Below are positions 17,430-26,449 of a stretch of DNA of 64,000 nt, one piece after another. The translations under genes and the position numbers were made by a program. The notes below the pieces were generated by a model that saw nothing but the letters and a program-made list of their open reading frames with translations, was not told the origin of the DNA and searched no databases. Within the stretch, counting starts at the first letter, position 1, and each line of letters begins with the position of its first letter. Origin of the DNA: Pseudoalteromonas sp. EB27 (GTDB lineage Bacteria; Pseudomonadota; Gammaproteobacteria; Enterobacterales; Alteromonadaceae); the NCBI RefSeq assembly GCF_001974875.1, contig NZ_MTQD01000001.1, forward strand, positions 1 to 64,000, in the 5' to 3' direction.

Positions 17430-19862
17430 TTATAACTCCCTTATCTCTTTGACTATTTCTTCATCAATGTATATATCACCGTCGTCATCAATTACTGGTG
17501 CATCCACTAAATCAAATGACCAGTCATTAATGGTTTCTATAGCACCATCGACCATTAATTTTAGCTCACTACACATTTGGGCTACCTCTTCGCGACCCCA
17601 TTGCGCTTTAGCGCATAGCTTTTCAAACAACTGACTATGAGCCTGATCTAATCCATCAACTTCGTTTGTCAGCTCTGGGACTTCAATATAATCGCTTTCA
17701 TCTTCATCTGAGGTAAAGATCTGTTCCAGCATGTTTTTAGCTTCTGTTGTTTGGCTTTCATGAAGGGCTAATATTGTTTCATCTAAGCTAAACTCTGATG
17801 AGCTTTGACTACGTGGCGCTGGCTGGTGACTACTTGTAGTAAGCTGATGAATATCACTCGTAACAGACTCTTTATCCAGTCCTAAATTTGTGTAGAGTTT
17901 TTCGATTTGCTTTACTTCTCTGTTATCGACATTGCCATCTGCTAGCGCAATAGACAGAATAAACCTTTTCACAAATTCTATTTCTTTTACACCTAAATTA
18001 TTAAGTCTATTTTTTAAACCCGTATTATCCGATGGTGTAACTAGTCGCCATGTAAGATAAGCCTTTAGAGATCGCTTTTCTATATCCGTTAATTTTTCAT
18101 CATGAGCAATTAGCTTTTCTAGCTCAGAACTTTCTGATTCATCCACAACCCCATCTATATTTGCAACCATAGCACCTAAACGCAGTGCGACACCCACTTG
18201 GTTAAACGCATGACTAGGGACGAATTCTTCCTCATGCCCTGGAGTAAATAGTACAAGTTTGCCATCTAATTTGGGTTTTGTATGGTGGTAACGTAAGTCA
18301 GGCGCAATACCAATATCAGCAAAGTTCGCTAAGTTATAAATGAGCTCACCTTCTTTTTTATTTATCGCTTTCGGTGTTGGTAAGCCTGTTTGCAACCAAA
18401 ATTCAGATACATCTGTTACCCCATCATTTTCTAAAATGATGGCCTTAGCCCACGCTTTAAACTTTTCGATTAATGGTGACGGTTGACTGCTAGCAATGAC
18501 ACGAGGCAACAGCATTAATGCAGCTAAATCATCTTTGCTTGTATCAGCCTTAGCTAAATAACGGCTATAACTAGCTAGCTCCTCAGTGACTTTATCTGCT
18601 ATTGGAATAAGCTTTTTTATAGGTGCTTTTAATATGCTCGGATCAGGCAAACCGTCGAGTAAAATTTTAATACTAGGGATACCACCGCTGGCGGCAAAGT
18701 ACTCTGCGTTTAATTTGGTTTTATTGGGCTTCACTTGCATTCCCTCTGGGAATTTTTGCTTGTAGTAAAGTTTAAAAAGTGAATCAAACTCTATATCGCA
18801 GCGCCTAGCTGCGGTTTTTAAATTGTATTGGTCTGTATTTTTAATCCACTCAAGTGCTAACTCATCACTCACTCTTTCTGTAGCAACGATTTGCTCTGAA
18901 AGACGTAATTTAAAAAGTAGTGAATGACGTGTCTTTGGTAATTTATGCTTTCTACATTCAAATAATTTAGGTTTAACTAAATACATAAACTCTAAGAGAT
19001 TTGCTGAATAACCAGCAAAAGAGCGATTTGAAGCAAACACTTTATGTAAACGAAGTACTTCATCAAAAATATCTTCAAATTGTTCCTCTTCAATTTTATT
19101 ATCTTGACCATTCTCAACAACAAATCTTTCAAATCCGTAAAAGTACAAAAATACAAAGCCTATTGGGGTGTTGCCCGCACTTCTATCGGTTGCTAACCAA
19201 TCAAGGTAGGCACCTCTAGACTCTTTAGATAATAAACCGTAGCTTGGCCAGTAGCCTAAAGATTCATCAGTTGGGAATTCGTTTGAATTAGTCCGTGGTG
19301 ATATTACTGGTAAGTCTGCACAAATTAATGCTGGTTCAGAGCGATAACCAACCAATGATTCCATCACCCCACCTACGTACAGAAACCCTTTTAACTTTCG
19401 ACTGTGAATAGTAACTTCTTGACCCTTGCTTAACCATTGAGCTTGTTTACCCTTATTGATATAGGTGTCTTCAGATACATTACTCTCAAAAATATTAAAT
19501 GTGGCTAAATCGTCTTCAGAATTTCTCGAACTATCAGCACGCTCTATAATTGTGGGAGGTGTATTAACAACAGTGATGCGAGGTTTTGGACTAAGCTGCT
19601 TTGAAGTTGTTAATTCATTTGTTTGTTTGTGTAGCTCAACACTTACTGATGCATTATTAATTTTAATAGACTTTATTGGGCTGCTTTCGTCATTTGGAAG
19701 ATCAGATATAGAAGACTTAGAGGCTGACTTATCAAGAGTGTCTTTTATGTTCGGGCTTGGATTACCTAGTGATCCAGATTTTGCTTTATTTGAATTTGAG
19801 CGTGGACTGGTAATTAACCAAATTATCAATATAACAACTGCGATTATAAAAATGAATTCCAT
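17430..19862 (-). CDS. sngA: Membrane-anchored TerB_N/TerB/TerB_C protein, Shango component SngA
   Basis: An 810-residue protein. Residues 2-18 form a single hydrophobic helix at the very N-terminus (FIFIIAVVILIIWLI), followed by a Ser/Lys/Asn-rich linker to about 135. A TerB_N-type region (about 140-350) includes GYWPSYGLLSKESRGAYLDW and GFVFLYFYGFERFV. A TerB-like helical domain (about 555-680) has two acidic loops, NIDGVVDESE and LADGNVDNRE, that may bind metal. TerB_C (about 725-810) ends in acidic DDDGDIYIDEE. TerB proteins are linked to membrane sensing, and here it would tether the ATPase and helicase to the inner membrane (inference). ATG 19860-19862 follows AAAGGGAT. Confidence 0.87.
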   Translation of the reverse strand: MEFIFIIAVVILIIWLITSPRSNSNKAKSGSLGNPSPNIKDTLDKSASKSSISDLPNDESSPIKSIKINNASVSVELHKQTNELTTSKQLSPKPRITVVNTPPTIIERADSSRNSEDDLATFNIFESNVSEDTYINKGKQAQWLSKGQEVTIHSRKLKGFLYVGGVMESLVGYRSEPALICADLPVISPRTNSNEFPTDESLGYWPSYGLLSKESRGAYLDWLATDRSAGNTPIGFVFLYFYGFERFVVENGQDNKIEEEQFEDIFDEVLRLHKVFASNRSFAGYSANLLEFMYLVKPKLFECRKHKLPKTRHSLLFKLRLSEQIVATERVSDELALEWIKNTDQYNLKTAARRCDIEFDSLFKLYYKQKFPEGMQVKPNKTKLNAEYFAASGGIPSIKILLDGLPDPSILKAPIKKLIPIADKVTEELASYSRYLAKADTSKDDLAALMLLPRVIASSQPSPLIEKFKAWAKAIILENDGVTDVSEFWLQTGLPTPKAINKKEGELIYNLANFADIGIAPDLRYHHTKPKLDGKLVLFTPGHEEEFVPSHAFNQVGVALRLGAMVANIDGVVDESESSELEKLIAHDEKLTDIEKRSLKAYLTWRLVTPSDNTGLKNRLNNLGVKEIEFVKRFILSIALADGNVDNREVKQIEKLYTNLGLDKESVTSDIHQLTTSSHQPAPRSQSSSEFSLDETILALHESQTTEAKNMLEQIFTSDEDESDYIEVPELTNEVDGLDQAHSQLFEKLCAKAQWGREEVAQMCSELKLMVDGAIETINDWSFDLVDAPVIDDDGDIYIDEEIVKEIREL

Positions 19863-19876
19863 GTAATATCCCTTTA

Positions 19877-19896
19877 AAAATGGTTGGTACCATTTT
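19877..19896 (-). promoter_or_regulatory. Inverted repeat in the sngA leader
   Basis: AAAATGGT and ACCATTTT flank the spacer TGGT. It lies between the likely -10 box and the ribosome binding site of sngA, where a repressor would block transcription or a hairpin would hamper translation. No linked regulator gene is visible. Confidence 0.45.
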
Positions 19897-19946
19897 GGTA
19901 TTTAAAACTCCATATGCTACTAACATACCACTAATAAATTCAGAAA

Positions 19947-19975
19947 TGTATAATACTGCTGCTAAGTAGTTTCAA
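19947..19975 (-). promoter_or_regulatory. Candidate sigma-70 promoter of the Shango operon
   Basis: On the minus strand TTGAAA is followed after 17 bases by TATACA. Transcription would begin about 80 bases before sngA, leaving the inverted repeat at 19877-19896 in the leader. This is a sequence match only. Confidence 0.4.
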
Positions 19976-20132
19976 TTATTCTTAATCAAAAAAATTGTCT
20001 TTAATGAAACCTCTTTTGTATAAGGTTCCTCGAACATCCCTATAGGATGTTAAGTTTGCGAAATATGAAACTAACATGGGCTTGGTTCATAATTAGTAAC
20101 TGAACGCACATTAGGTCACCGCTATATCGTCT

Positions 20133-20250
20133 AAAAAAATCTCAACTTATACGTGTATATATAAAAAAAATCTCACGTTATGCGTGGTGTGAGATTCTCA
20201 CATGGCTAATTAAAAGCTATAAATTGGCCTTTTTCAGTGTGTGAGATTCT
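20133..20250. repeat. Four short repeats sharing TGAGATT, possible transposon-end binding sites
   Basis: Two direct copies of A7-8 TCTCAnnTTATnCGTG lie at 20133-20155 and 20163-20186, and two identical copies of GTGTGAGATTCT lie at 20187-20198 and 20239-20250. The second pair carries the reverse complement of the first pair's core, so the middle copies form the perfect palindrome AATCTCAC...GTGAGATT. Tn7-like ends contain several copies of a short TnsB site within 100-150 bases, and this cluster is at the edge of the accessory region. Equally it could be an operator array. The remaining bases of 19863-20556 hold only the elements listed. Confidence 0.5.
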
Positions 20251-20419
20251 TATGTGATGTATGTATGATCATAAGCAAATGAGTAGAAATTAAAGATTAA
20301 TAAATAATAAAATTTATATTTTTATAATTTAGCTAAACTGCACAGTTCTACTGGTAATATTCATCGTAGGTACATTGTTATTTGTTATGTATTAATGAGG
20401 CCTAATAGATCATCATGTC

Positions 20420-20491
20420 GCCCCTATTGGGGCATTACCGAGTAGTCACTAATTTCATCTTAAAAAAAGTGACTTCGGTAGCTTTTTTTTC
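20420..20491 (+). terminator. Tandem hairpins followed by a T-run upstream of dsbB
   Basis: First hairpin: GCCCC TATT GGGGC (20420-20433). Second: TACCGA..AGTCACT pairs with AGTGACTTCGGTA, followed by GC and eight T. It looks like a rho-independent terminator on the plus strand. With no gene just upstream it may be the terminator of the chromosomal gene that preceded dsbB before the accessory DNA inserted, or an attenuator in the dsbB leader. Confidence 0.55.
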
Positions 20492-20556
20492 CTTTTTGTT
20501 GCTGCATACTTTATCCTGCGTCATAATCTAACGTCTTATTAAAACGCGGAATTTTT

Positions 20557-21075
20557 ATGAACTGGCTTGCGCAATTACCCACCCAACGTACCCCATGGCT
20601 TTTATTTACAGCCATCGTTTTTTTACTGGAAGTGACCGCTCTTTTCTTTCAATACCAAATGGGGTTAGCGCCTTGCATAATGTGCATATACCAACGCACC
20701 GCTGTACTAGGCTTATTAGGTGCAGGAATTATAGGTTCGACTAAACCACAGAGCAAAACAGTTCGTATACTTGCGTATGTAATTTGGGGGGTATCGAGTG
20801 TTTGGGGATATTTAATTGCTCGCGAACATATTGATATGCAAACCACCACAGATCCTTTTGCATTCAGCTGTGAGTTTGAGCCAAACTTCCCGTCATTTAT
20901 GCCGTTACATGAATGGATACCTAGCTTTTTTCAAGCGACCGGGGATTGTGGAAATATAGATTGGCAATTTGTTGGTTTGAGCATGCCTGCTTGGATGGAA
21001 CTTATATTTGGGGTTTTCTCACTAACACTATTTATTATAGTTATTGGCCGTTTATTAATTAAAAAGTCGATTTGA
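20557..21075 (+). CDS. dsbB: Disulfide bond formation protein DsbB
   Basis: An inner-membrane quinone reductase that reoxidises DsbA. At 172 residues it has four hydrophobic helices. The first periplasmic loop carries APCIMCIYQR (Cys40, Cys43) and the second Cys105 and Cys131, the two redox pairs of DsbB. It is the first clearly chromosomal gene after the accessory region. A small membrane-protein gene starts one base after its stop, so the two are co-transcribed. Confidence 0.95.
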   Translation: MNWLAQLPTQRTPWLLFTAIVFLLEVTALFFQYQMGLAPCIMCIYQRTAVLGLLGAGIIGSTKPQSKTVRILAYVIWGVSSVWGYLIAREHIDMQTTTDPFAFSCEFEPNFPSFMPLHEWIPSFFQATGDCGNIDWQFVGLSMPAWMELIFGVFSLTLFIIVIGRLLIKKSI

Positions 21076-21076
21076 T

Positions 21077-21379
21077 ATGTTTACATTTTTTTCAAGCCAA
21101 TTAGATGAGCTTAAACATCTAAAAGTACGCAAGCGTCAGGACGTAATAGCACTTTCGTTAAGTATGCTATCGCCAACAGATAAAGTTTTACTACGTATTA
21201 TAAAATTATTATTACTTAGCCCTTTATTTTTAATATTTACGGTATTTGAAGGCTGGATATTAATCCCTTTTTTGATACTTGGTGGGCTTTGCTATCCGCT
21301 ACTAACAACACCTATTGAAATTAACTTTGCTAAAAAGCACTTAAGCGATGCGCTAAAACAACTTAATCAGGGCGTATAA
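21077..21379 (+). CDS. Small membrane protein of unknown function downstream of dsbB
   Basis: A 100-residue protein with a basic N-terminal segment (LKHLKVRKRQD) and a long hydrophobic stretch at about 51-81 that would make two close membrane passes. I do not recognise a named family. It begins one base after dsbB and its stop codon lies in the loop of the terminator. Confidence 0.7.
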   Translation: MFTFFSSQLDELKHLKVRKRQDVIALSLSMLSPTDKVLLRIIKLLLLSPLFLIFTVFEGWILIPFLILGGLCYPLLTTPIEINFAKKHLSDALKQLNQGV

Positions 21380-21392
21380 CGCCCTGATTATT
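21365..21392. terminator. Bidirectional rho-independent terminator
   Basis: AATCAGGGCG and CGCCCTGATT flank a TATAA loop. It lies between the convergent small membrane-protein gene and comEA-like gene and has A/T flanks on both sides. Confidence 0.85.
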
Positions 21393-21403
21393 CCTTACTC
21401 GCT

Positions 21404-22014
<611 letters not shown>

Positions 22015-22332
22015 ATGGCTGTTGTTGTTAAATATGTTGTAGAACGAAACGGAGTCGAGCGTATGACGTTTACTACCAAAAAAGAAGCTGATGCTTATGA
22101 CAAGATGCTCGATATAGCAGAATCACTTGAGCTAATGCTAGAAAAGGTAGACGTACCGCTTAGTGAGCAACAAATTGAATCACTTGCTTTAGAAATAGCG
22201 AAAAGCAAAGATGACTTTATGACCATACTAAAGGGCGGTAAAGATCCAGTTGTTACCAAAGCACCAGCAAAAAGTAAAAAGTCAGATAACGTTGCATCAA
22301 TTGAAGATAACAACGATAAAAAAGCAAGTTAA
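22015..22332 (+). CDS. yebG: YebG-family SOS-induced protein
   Basis: A 105-residue protein matching YebG: MAVVVKYVVERNGVERMTF then KKEADAYDKMLDIAESL. YebG is a small DNA-damage-induced protein of poorly defined function. The start at 22015 is chosen over an in-frame ATG 27 bases upstream because AGGAG lies five bases before it and because the family begins MAVxVKYVVxR. The C-terminal 35 residues are Lys/Ser/Asp-rich and probably disordered. Confidence 0.9.
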   Translation: MAVVVKYVVERNGVERMTFTTKKEADAYDKMLDIAESLELMLEKVDVPLSEQQIESLALEIAKSKDDFMTILKGGKDPVVTKAPAKSKKSDNVASIEDNNDKKAS

Positions 22333-22371
22333 CTCGTAGATTGCCCTTTCCTCGGTCGGGACAAACTAAAT

Positions 22372-22406
22372 AAAAAAGGGAGCAACTAAGTTGCTCCCTT
22401 TTTTAT
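22372..22406. terminator. Rho-independent terminator after yebG
   Basis: AAAAAAGGGAGCAAC and GTTGCTCCCTTTTTT flank a TAA loop, a 15-base perfect stem with a T-run, well formed on both strands. Confidence 0.92.
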
Positions 22407-22407
22407 T

Positions 22408-22569
22408 ATACCAATTCGCTTTATTAAGTGATCTATTTTGAGGGTGGAAAAACGTATTGATAGCCAGTCAAAAAATTCGCTATTTAGTTGTTCTAAATGA
22501 TAATTTTTCAACACAGGTAGTGACACGTTTAGCCCCGCAAAATGATTAAGTATTATTGCGGATTGGTAT
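22408..22569. repeat. MITE-like intergenic repeat with ATACCAAT ends
   Basis: A 162-base segment bounded by the imperfect inverted repeats ATACCAATTCGC and GCGGATTGGTAT, with no coding capacity. Intergenic elements with ATACCAAT/ATTGGTAT ends are, to my knowledge, common in Pseudoalteromonas and relatives. Only one copy is in this window. It lies between the yebG terminator and the end of putP. Confidence 0.65.
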
Positions 22570-22608
22570 TAATTTACTACCCATTCAAAAATGGGCAGTA
22601 ATTACTAT

Positions 22609-24087
22609 TTAAAGCTCTTTTTCTACTTCATCAAATAAAGCGGTAATGTTTTTCTCAGGCTCTTTTGTAACTAAGCTAACAACAACAATTGCGATGCTCG
22701 CTAAAATAAAGCCTGGTACTATTTCGTACATAAAGCTGCTTAAGCCTTCACCATTTATAGTAAATGGTCCATATATCCAAATTAGTACAGTAAACGCACC
22801 TACTAACATACCTGATAAGGCGCCAGCAAAATTCATACGTTTCCAATAAAGGCTAAACAATACAAGTGGTCCAAACGCAGCTCCAAAGCCAGCCCAAGCA
22901 TTACTTACTAAATCTAATATAGAGCTATCTCTGTCGTAAGCCAAGTAAATAGCAAACATAGCAACTATGGCTACACTAATACGGCCAACAGCAACTAGTT
23001 CTTTATCGCTAGCATCTTTACGTAAGAATGTTTTATAGAAATCTTCTGTTAATGAGCTTGAACTAACAAGTAACTGTGAAGAAATTGTACTCATAATGGC
23101 AGCTAAAATTGCAGCTAATAAAAAGCCAGCAATAAGTGGGTGAAACAATAACTCAGAAAGAATTAAGAAAATCGTTTCAGGATCTTCAACTACAATATTA
23201 TTCTCATAAGTATAAGCAGCACCAAATATACCAGTACCAACAGCACCAATGGCAGCAACAATCATCCATGTCATACCAATACGGCGTGCTTTAGGCATAT
23301 CTTTGACACTACGTACTGACATAAAGCGAACAATGATATGTGGTTGGCCAAAATAACCTAAGCCCCAGGCCATTGCAGAAATAATACCTAATGCAGAGCC
23401 TGCACCAATCCAGTTAAGCATATCTGGGTTTACGCTATGCAGAGTTGACTCTAGGGGTTGTTCTAGTAAAGAGTATGCAACGGTAGGCACAAGAATAAGT
23501 GCAATGAACATAATACAACCTTGCACAAAGTCAGTTAAGCTAACCGCTAAAAAACCGCCAAACAAAGTGTATAAAACAACTACACCTGTCGTAATGTATA
23601 AACCCATTTCATAACTTAGACCAAATGAGCTTTCAAACAGCTTTCCGCCGGCTACAACACCTGATGACGTATAAAGGGTAAAGAAGACGATAATTACTAT
23701 AGCTGATACAACACGTAATAAGTTTGACTTATCATTGAAGCGATTTGAAAAGTAATCTGGGATTGTTATAGAGTCATTTGCTTTTTCAGTGTACACACGT
23801 AATCTAGGTGCAACTAACAGGTAATTTAACCAAGCACCAATCACCAAGCCAATTGCTATCCATGTACTACTAAAACCAGTAACAAACATCGCACCAGGTA
23901 GGCCCATTAAAATCCAGCCACTCATATCCGATGCACCTGCAGACAGTGCAGCAACGCTTGGAGATAGATTTCGTCCACCTAACATGTAACCAGATACATC
24001 GTCAGTAGATTGCTTATATGCATATAGTCCGATACCCAACATTACAACAAAATATAATGCTAGTGAAATAATCATTCCTGTTTCCAA
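22609..24087 (-). CDS. putP: Sodium/proline symporter PutP
   Basis: A 492-residue protein of the sodium:solute symporter family with about 13 hydrophobic helices. The start METGMIISLALYFVVMLGIG and the segments LGGRNLSPSVAALSAGASDMSGW and WGLGYFGQPHIIVRFM are characteristic of PutP, including the Na+-binding Ser/Thr region. It imports proline with sodium, fitting a marine lifestyle. No putA is adjacent. Confidence 0.92.
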   Translation of the reverse strand: METGMIISLALYFVVMLGIGLYAYKQSTDDVSGYMLGGRNLSPSVAALSAGASDMSGWILMGLPGAMFVTGFSSTWIAIGLVIGAWLNYLLVAPRLRVYTEKANDSITIPDYFSNRFNDKSNLLRVVSAIVIIVFFTLYTSSGVVAGGKLFESSFGLSYEMGLYITTGVVVLYTLFGGFLAVSLTDFVQGCIMFIALILVPTVAYSLLEQPLESTLHSVNPDMLNWIGAGSALGIISAMAWGLGYFGQPHIIVRFMSVRSVKDMPKARRIGMTWMIVAAIGAVGTGIFGAAYTYENNIVVEDPETIFLILSELLFHPLIAGFLLAAILAAIMSTISSQLLVSSSSLTEDFYKTFLRKDASDKELVAVGRISVAIVAMFAIYLAYDRDSSILDLVSNAWAGFGAAFGPLVLFSLYWKRMNFAGALSGMLVGAFTVLIWIYGPFTINGEGLSSFMYEIVPGFILASIAIVVVSLVTKEPEKNITALFDEVEKEL

Positions 24088-24419
24088 ATTAGCCTCCGCA
24101 TAATTATTAATAACAGGCTCTTAATCCGAATATTGACTCTTAAAATATTATAATAAAGACACTATTAGGATAAAAACCATTCTCGCTGACTATATCATGC
24201 TTAATAATAAAATCTCCAACTTGTTGCCCCCAGCTGATACAAAAATACTCATGTTGAATGATTTTAAAGCTAATTGGTAAAATATAATAAATTAAATACA
24301 AGAAACCCCTTAATTTATAATGATAATTTATTAATCATGCAAATATACGTAATGCTATTTTGAATCTTTTGCCATATATTATTACAATACCTAATTACAT
24401 CACTCTTACGGAACTGTTT
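24088..24419. other. Divergent promoter region between putP and the EAL-HDOD gene
   Basis: About 330 AT-rich bases without coding capacity. On the plus strand TTGAAT (24254-24259) and TAAAAT (24278-24283), 18 bases apart, could be the promoter of the EAL-HDOD gene. The putP promoter was not located. Confidence 0.4.
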
Positions 24420-25646
24420 ATGTATTTTTACGCTGCACGTCAACCTATTTTAGACAGAGATAAAAAGCTCATCGGATATGAGCTTTTATTTCGTGATGGC
24501 GTTGATAACGTATTTCCCGATATAGATGGTGACGAAGCAACAACACGACTTATTGAGGGAAGCCAGTTTAATTTTGGTTTAGAAGATTTAACCGATAATA
24601 AACCTGCCTATATAAATTTCACCCTAGAAACGCTGTCAAAGGGTTATCCTACTCTGCTAGGTAAAGATACAATAGTTGTAGAAATACTTGAAACGATTCA
24701 GCCTGGTAAGCGTTTATTAGCTATTGTTAAAGATTTAAAAGATAAAGGTTACACTATTGCTCTTGATGATTATATTCATCAACCTGTATGGCGTCATTTT
24801 TACCCGTTCATTGATATCATTAAAATAGACTTTTTAACATGCGATATAGATACAATAAAAACGGTTCTTAACGATTTAAAACCACACTCGCATATTAAGT
24901 TACTTGCCGAAAAAGTTGAAACCTACGAAATTTACCAACAAGCTTTAGAGCTTGGGTTTGATTATTTCCAAGGGTTTTTCTTCTCAAAACCTGAAATGGT
25001 ACAAAGTAAGGCTTTACCGCCTTCAGAAATGGCATTAGCTGAATTACTCTACGAAACATCAAACATTGATATGGATCTTAAAAAAATCACTGACGTGTTT
25101 GAACGTGATGTAAATTTGTCTTATAAGTTACTTAGGTATTCAAATTCTGCCGCATTTGCTCGCCGCGCTGAAATAAGTACCATTAAGCAAGCCCTTATAG
25201 TGCTTGGTGCCAATGAAATTAAAAAGCTATTGTCACTACTGTTTGCAGCACAAGTATCTGCAGATAAACCTGTAGAGCTAATTAGGCTATCGCTTACACG
25301 CGCTCGATTTGCTGAATTACTGGCTATATCCCACGGACAATTTAAAGACACTGGCATGGCGTTTTTAACCGGTATGATGTCTCTTATGGATGCAATTTTG
25401 GATGAGAGCATGGAAAGCGTCATGAAAAAACTTCCACTTTCTAATGATATAAAAGCAGCGCTATTAAACGACGAAGGCTTATTGGCAAAATACTTAAACT
25501 TAGTTAAGTATTATGAAAAAGCAAATTGGTCTGCCGCAAACGAACTAACGAAAGAACTAAACCTAGGTGAAAAAGTTCCCGATGCCTATCATGAAGCACT
25601 AGCTTGGGTTAATGAACAAATGCAGTTAATAGTTAACGAAAAATAA
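24420..25646 (+). CDS. EAL-HDOD protein, probably non-catalytic c-di-GMP-type signalling protein
   Basis: A 408-residue protein with an N-terminal EAL-like domain (1-205) and a C-terminal HDOD domain (about 205-400), the YuxH/CdgJ-like architecture. EAL motifs are degenerate: YELLFRDG replaces the EALxR start, LDDYIHQPVW replaces the DDFGTG loop, while KIDF, LLAEKVET and QGFFFSKP remain. It may therefore bind rather than hydrolyse c-di-GMP. The ATG at 24420 is preferred because MYFYAARQPILDR is the usual family start; an upstream in-frame TTG would add 20 hydrophobic residues. Related proteins affect motility in vibrios. Confidence 0.87.
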   Translation: MYFYAARQPILDRDKKLIGYELLFRDGVDNVFPDIDGDEATTRLIEGSQFNFGLEDLTDNKPAYINFTLETLSKGYPTLLGKDTIVVEILETIQPGKRLLAIVKDLKDKGYTIALDDYIHQPVWRHFYPFIDIIKIDFLTCDIDTIKTVLNDLKPHSHIKLLAEKVETYEIYQQALELGFDYFQGFFFSKPEMVQSKALPPSEMALAELLYETSNIDMDLKKITDVFERDVNLSYKLLRYSNSAAFARRAEISTIKQALIVLGANEIKKLLSLLFAAQVSADKPVELIRLSLTRARFAELLAISHGQFKDTGMAFLTGMMSLMDAILDESMESVMKKLPLSNDIKAALLNDEGLLAKYLNLVKYYEKANWSAANELTKELNLGEKVPDAYHEALAWVNEQMQLIVNEK

Positions 25647-25666
25647 ATATCTAAACAGCAAACAAT

Positions 25667-25693
25667 AACGCCAGCATTTAGCTGGCGTTTTTG
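25667..25693. terminator. Rho-independent terminator between convergent genes
   Basis: AACGCCAGC and GCTGGCGTT flank an ATTTA loop, followed by a T-run on the plus strand. It serves the EAL-HDOD gene and possibly mlaA from the other side. Confidence 0.88.
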
Positions 25694-25708
25694 TGAGTGG
25701 CTTTTCAA

Positions 25709-26440
25709 TTATAAACTTTCTAAAAAGTCTTCATCAAAATCAGCTGGCTCTTCTTTAATTGGCGGGTTGCCGTCGTACAGTTCATAAATTTGACGCTGAA
25801 AGTAAATATCTTTTACAAATAAGTACGGATCAAGTGAATCATTTAATAACCCCTCTTGTGGGATTAATGATGCACGTGCCTCAACTGCTTTTAAAACAAA
25901 CACTAGAATAGTTTGTGGAGTCGTTAGCGCAACTTCAGGTAATACAAAGTTGTCGACTACATCACCAGTCAGATTACGTGCTGTTGTAGGACCCATGCCT
26001 GGTAGCATTAAATAAGCGCCATCCCCCACCCCCCATACACCCAACGTTTGTCCAAAGTCTTCATCTACAATTTCAAGGCCTAATGAGCTAGCAACATCAA
26101 AAATACCAAAAATACCAACTGTAGAGTTAACTAAAAATCGCGCTAAGCTCACACTTGCATTACCCGGCTTACCTTGCAAACCCGCATTAATCATATCGAC
26201 AGGCGCTGTAATATTACCTGTAAAATTAACAATACCGTTTCTTACCGGTACAGGCGTTACTTCAACATAACCTACAGCAACGGGGCGCAATAAATAAGCA
26301 TCCAATACATCCATATTAAAATCGTATAACGGACGATTAATACTTTGCAGCGGATCTCTGTCATCTACTTTGCTTTGTGGTACTTGAGCACACCCGGCTA
26401 GTATCAATAAACATAAAAAAGTAAAACTGTGTTTTAACAT
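25709..26440 (-). CDS. mlaA: MlaA (VacJ) outer-membrane lipoprotein
   Basis: A 243-residue lipoprotein with a type II signal peptide and lipobox LAGC (Cys17). RDPLQSINRPLYDFNMDVLD and the central NFTGNITAPVDMINAGLQGK are typical of MlaA, which with porins removes misplaced phospholipids from the outer leaflet and hands them to MlaC. It starts 9 bases after ccmI and is probably in the same transcript. The other mla genes are not here, as is common. Confidence 0.93.
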   Translation of the reverse strand: MLKHSFTFLCLLILAGCAQVPQSKVDDRDPLQSINRPLYDFNMDVLDAYLLRPVAVGYVEVTPVPVRNGIVNFTGNITAPVDMINAGLQGKPGNASVSLARFLVNSTVGIFGIFDVASSLGLEIVDEDFGQTLGVWGVGDGAYLMLPGMGPTTARNLTGDVVDNFVLPEVALTTPQTILVFVLKAVEARASLIPQEGLLNDSLDPYLFVKDIYFQRQIYELYDGNPPIKEEPADFDEDFLESL

Positions 26441-26449
26441 CTAACGTCC

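Noticed and set aside
19465..19866. Plus-strand reading frame of 133 codons antisense to sngA
   Set aside because: It is a shadow of the low-complexity linker region of sngA and lacks a ribosome binding site.
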